A stretch of DNA of 7,763 nucleotides from positions 1,281-9,043 of the forward strand of contig DDSO01000028.1 of assembly GCA_002343425.1 (NCBI GenBank). The letters are read 5' to 3'. This DNA comes from Brevundimonas sp. UBA2388. GTDB taxonomy: Bacteria; Pseudomonadota; Alphaproteobacteria; Caulobacterales; Caulobacteraceae. Below the pieces are notes generated by a model. The model was not told the origin of the DNA and ran no database searches. It worked only from the letters and a program-made list of their open reading frames with translations. Position 1 is the first letter of the stretch; every line of letters begins with the position of its first letter. This document shows positions 5,992 to 7,763 of the stretch, in pieces. A program made the translations under genes and the position numbers.

Positions 5992-7275
5992 CTATCCGTA
6001 GATCGGGAAGCGGCGCGTGAGCTCGCGCACCTCGCCGGCGACACGTTGCGACACGCCGGCGTCCGCCTCGTCCGTGCCCTTCATCGAGTCGATCACATCG
6101 GCGATCCAGTGGCCGACCTGCTGGAACTCGCCGACGCCGAAGCCGCGCGTCGTGCCCGCAGGCGTGCCCAGGCGAACGCCCGAGGTGATGGTGAACGGGG
6201 CGGTGTCGAACGGCACGCCGTTCTTGTTGCAGGTCATCAGGGCGTGTTCGAGCGCCGCCTCGGTGGCCTTGCCGGTCACGCCCTTGGGCCGCAGATCGAC
6301 CAGCATCAGATGGCTGTCGGTGCCGCCCGAGACGATCGCCGCGCCGCGCTCGACCAGAACGGCGGCCAGGGCCTGCGCATTGAGCACGACCTGTTTCGCA
6401 TAGAGTTTGAACTCGGGCTTGAGCGCCTCGCCGAAGGCCACGGCCTTGGCGGCGATGACATGCTCCAGCGGTCCGCCCTGCAGGCCGGGGAAAACCGCCG
6501 AGTTGATCTTCTTGCCCAGTTCGACGTCGTTCGACAGCACCATGCCGCCGCGCGGCCCGCGAAGGGTCTTGTGCGTCGTGGTGGTGACGACGTGGGCGTG
6601 CGGCAGCGGGTCGGGATAGACGCCGCCGGCGATCAGGCCCGCATAGTGGGCCATGTCGACCATCAGATACGCCCCGACGCTGTCGGCGATCTCGCGGAAG
6701 CGTTTGAAGTCGATGTGACGGCTGTAGGCGCTGGCGCCGGCGATGATCAGCTTCGGCTTCTCGCGCTCGGCCATTTCGGCGACGTTTTCGTAGTCAATCA
6801 GGCAGTCGCTCTCGCGAACCGTATAGGTCACCGGCCGGAACCACTTGCCCGACTGGTTGGCGGGCGAGCCGTGGGTCAGGTGGCCGCCGGCCGCCAGATC
6901 CATGCCCAGGAAGGTATCGCCGGGCGTCAGCAGGGCCTGGAACACCGCCTGGTTGGCCTGGGCGCCCGAGTGCGGCTGGACGTTGGCGAAGGCGCAGCCG
7001 AACAGCGCCTTGGCGCGCTCACGGGCGAGGTTCTCGGTGACGTCGACATATTCGCAGCCGCCGTAGTAGCGGCGGCCGGGATAGCCCTCGGCGTATTTGT
7101 TGGTGAGGACCGACCCCTGCGCTTCAAGCACCGCCTTCGAGACGATGTTTTCGGAGGCGATCAGTTCGATCTGTTCCTTCTGCCGGCCCAGTTCGCCCTG
7201 GATCCCGCGGTGGATATCGGGATCAGCCTCGGCGAGGCTCTTCGAGAAATAGGCGTCGTGGGTGAAGGCGGTCAC
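5992..7275 (-). CDS. glyA: Serine hydroxymethyltransferase
   Basis: PLP-dependent cytosolic enzyme interconverting serine plus tetrahydrofolate with glycine plus 5,10-methylene-tetrahydrofolate, the main source of one-carbon units. The 427 residues match the usual bacterial length. Visible motifs: [10 protein letters not shown] (37-46), [17 protein letters not shown] (57-73), QPHSGAQAN (100-108), [10 protein letters not shown] (127-136), the PLP-site VDMAHYAGL (206-214, D207 and H210), and the PLP lysine K236 in [14 protein letters not shown], followed by FPGLQGGPL and [14 protein letters not shown]. The start is GTG at 7275, which gives the expected N-terminus; a GGGG seven bases upstream is a modest ribosome-binding site. 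Upstream neighbour hemA consumes glycine. It is separated from the preceding small gene by 81 bases and followed by nrdR after seven bases, so it probably heads the operon. Confidence 0.98.
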   Translation of the reverse strand: MTAFTHDAYFSKSLAEADPDIHRGIQGELGRQKEQIELIASENIVSKAVLEAQGSVLTNKYAEGYPGRRYYGGCEYVDVTENLARERAKALFGCAFANVQPHSGAQANQAVFQALLTPGDTFLGMDLAAGGHLTHGSPANQSGKWFRPVTYTVRESDCLIDYENVAEMAEREKPKLIIAGASAYSRHIDFKRFREIADSVGAYLMVDMAHYAGLIAGGVYPDPLPHAHVVTTTTHKTLRGPRGGMVLSNDVELGKKINSAVFPGLQGGPLEHVIAAKAVAFGEALKPEFKLYAKQVVLNAQALAAVLVERGAAIVSGGTDSHLMLVDLRPKGVTGKATEAALEHALMTCNKNGVPFDTAPFTITSGVRLGTPAGTTRGFGVGEFQQVGHWIADVIDSMKGTDEADAGVSQRVAGEVRELTRRFPIYG

Positions 7276-7316
7276 GAAGGAGCCCCGATACTAGAGTTGC
7301 GCCGAAACAGGCGACT

Positions 7317-7345
7317 CCTCTACGCCGCCGACCGACCGACCACAA
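7317..7345 (-). promoter_or_regulatory. Tentative promoter ahead of glyA
   Basis: On the minus strand TTGTGG (7345-7340), a 17-base spacer and TAGAGG (7322-7317) have the spacing of a housekeeping sigma promoter, about 40 bases before the glyA GTG. Each hexamer matches the consensus at only three positions, and the spacer contains a TCGG triplet repeat. Alphaproteobacterial promoters are poorly predictable by eye, so this is a weak suggestion. Confidence 0.2.
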
Positions 7346-7356
7346 CATCTGGTGGG

Positions 7357-7545
7357 TCAGCGCGACGCCAGCGCCCGCTTCAGCTTGGCGATGGCGATCC
7401 GCTCGAGACCCGTCCGCTCCGTCACCGGTCCGATCGCCGAGGCCTCGACGCCCGTGGCGACGTGCACGGCGGAGCATTTCAGATAGGCCCCGTTGCGGGT
7501 CAGTTCGACGATGACCTCGCCGATGTCTGGCTCAGGCGACGGCAG
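7357..7545 (-). CDS. Small uncharacterised protein between hemA and glyA (DUF6898-like), non-canonical start
   Basis: About 62 codons, read from CTG at 7545 to TGA at 7357. The protein contains GEVIVELTRNGAYLKCSAVH, then ATGVEASAIGPVTER, then an amphipathic tail LERIAIAKLKRALASR. The pattern (a short beta strand pair, 'ATG-E-x-x-x-x-GP', a C-terminal LxRxAxxKLxxxL helix) resembles small alphaproteobacterial proteins annotated as DUF6898, often next to glyA; this comes from memory and was not searched. Codon use is the GC-ending type of its neighbours, which supports real coding. The frame is open back to a TGA inside hemA, yet offers no ATG, GTG or TTG before an internal GTG (codon 29). Candidate starts are CTG at 7545, overlapping hemA by 14 bases, or ATC at 7524, seven bases after the hemA stop. 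Function unknown; probably cytosolic. Confidence 0.65.
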   Translation of the reverse strand: MPSPEPDIGEVIVELTRNGAYLKCSAVHVATGVEASAIGPVTERTGLERIAIAKLKRALASR

Positions 7546-7763
7546 GGAGGCGCGCCACGTTGCAGTGGGTCCACAGCCGGTCCATCGCCCTGACGAGGTC
7601 GTCCATCATGGCGTCGGTGTGGTTCGGCGACGGCGTGAAGCGCAGTCGCTCGGTGCCCTTGGGCACGGTCGGATAGTTGATCGGCTGGACATAGACGCCG
7701 TGCTCTTCCAGCAGCATGTCCGAGATCATCTTGGTGTGGACCGGATCGCCCACGAACACGGGC
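7532..7763 (-). CDS. hemA: 5-aminolevulinate synthase, C-terminal part (runs off the right edge)
   Basis: PLP enzyme condensing glycine and succinyl-CoA to 5-aminolevulinate, the first haem/tetrapyrrole precursor in alphaproteobacteria (C4 or Shemin pathway). Only the last 76 complete codons are in the window. The frame is open at the right edge, and the GTG near the edge is an internal valine, not a start. The conserved C-terminal block is unmistakable: VGDPVHTKMISDMLLEEHGV, then YVQPINYPTVPKGTERLRFT, then PSPNHTDAMMDDLV and LWTHCNVARL. This region forms the small domain that lines the active site; the NYPTVPxGTERLRxTPxP segment is typical of ALAS and separates it from the related KBL and BioF enzymes. 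The gene stops at 7532 (TGA) and the next small gene overlaps or abuts it. Confidence 0.96.
   Translation of the reverse strand, partial: PVFVGDPVHTKMISDMLLEEHGVYVQPINYPTVPKGTERLRFTPSPNHTDAMMDDLVRAMDRLWTHCNVARLPAVA

Noticed and set aside
5514..6044. Longer start (6044) for nrdR
   Set aside because: The extra 20 residues come from glyA coding sequence; NrdR proteins begin at the MKCPFC zinc ribbon.
7276..7356. Glycine or folate riboswitch ahead of glyA
   Set aside because: The gap is only 81 bases and shows no convincing paired aptamer; only weak 3-4 bp stems were found.
6046..7593. 515-codon open frame on the plus strand opposite glyA and the hemA end
   Set aside because: It lies antisense to an unmistakable glyA and has no recognisable motif; long antisense frames are expected in GC-rich genes with GC-ending codons.

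Overview
This is a gene-dense, high-GC stretch in which every supported gene lies on the minus strand, so the text below follows transcription from the right edge of the window to the left. The content points to an alphaproteobacterium, most likely of the Caulobacterales (Brevundimonas/Caulobacter-like). The reasons are a C4-pathway 5-aminolevulinate synthase, a membrane pyrophosphatase, a RibB fused to a degenerate RibA domain, and the order glyA-nrdR-rib genes-nusB-thiL-hppA. The genus is inferred from general familiarity with these proteins, not from a search.

Right part (7763 to about 5992): the C-terminal end of hemA (5-aminolevulinate synthase) is followed by a small gene of about 62 codons. 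That gene overlaps or abuts the hemA stop and has no ATG, GTG or TTG start. After an 82-bp gap comes glyA (serine hydroxymethyltransferase). SHMT makes the glycine that ALA synthase uses.

Central part (5984 to 1179): nrdR, a short ribD containing only the reductase domain, ribE, ribB(X), ribH, nusB and thiL form a very compact operon. Three successive junctions (nrdR/ribD, ribD/ribE, ribE/ribB) are one-base TGATG overlaps. The next two (ribB/ribH, ribH/nusB) are four-base CTGA and GTGA overlaps. The riboflavin genes supply pyrimidine reduction, 3,4-dihydroxy-2-butanone-4-phosphate synthesis, lumazine synthesis and riboflavin synthesis. The first two GTP-branch activities are not convincingly encoded here: the RibA-like domain has lost its zinc cysteines, and the deaminase half of RibD is absent. 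ribH has no canonical start codon and appears to start at CTG (or ATC).

Left part (1141 to 1): a small protein with a Tat-type signal peptide follows thiL. A 172-bp intergenic space then holds a perfect hairpin and a short direct repeat. The window ends inside hppA, of which the first 184 residues are present.

I see no mobile element, CRISPR array, tRNA or rRNA. Most of the window is housekeeping. The points worth a second look are the reduced riboflavin gene set, the two genes with non-canonical starts, and the uncharacterised exported protein.
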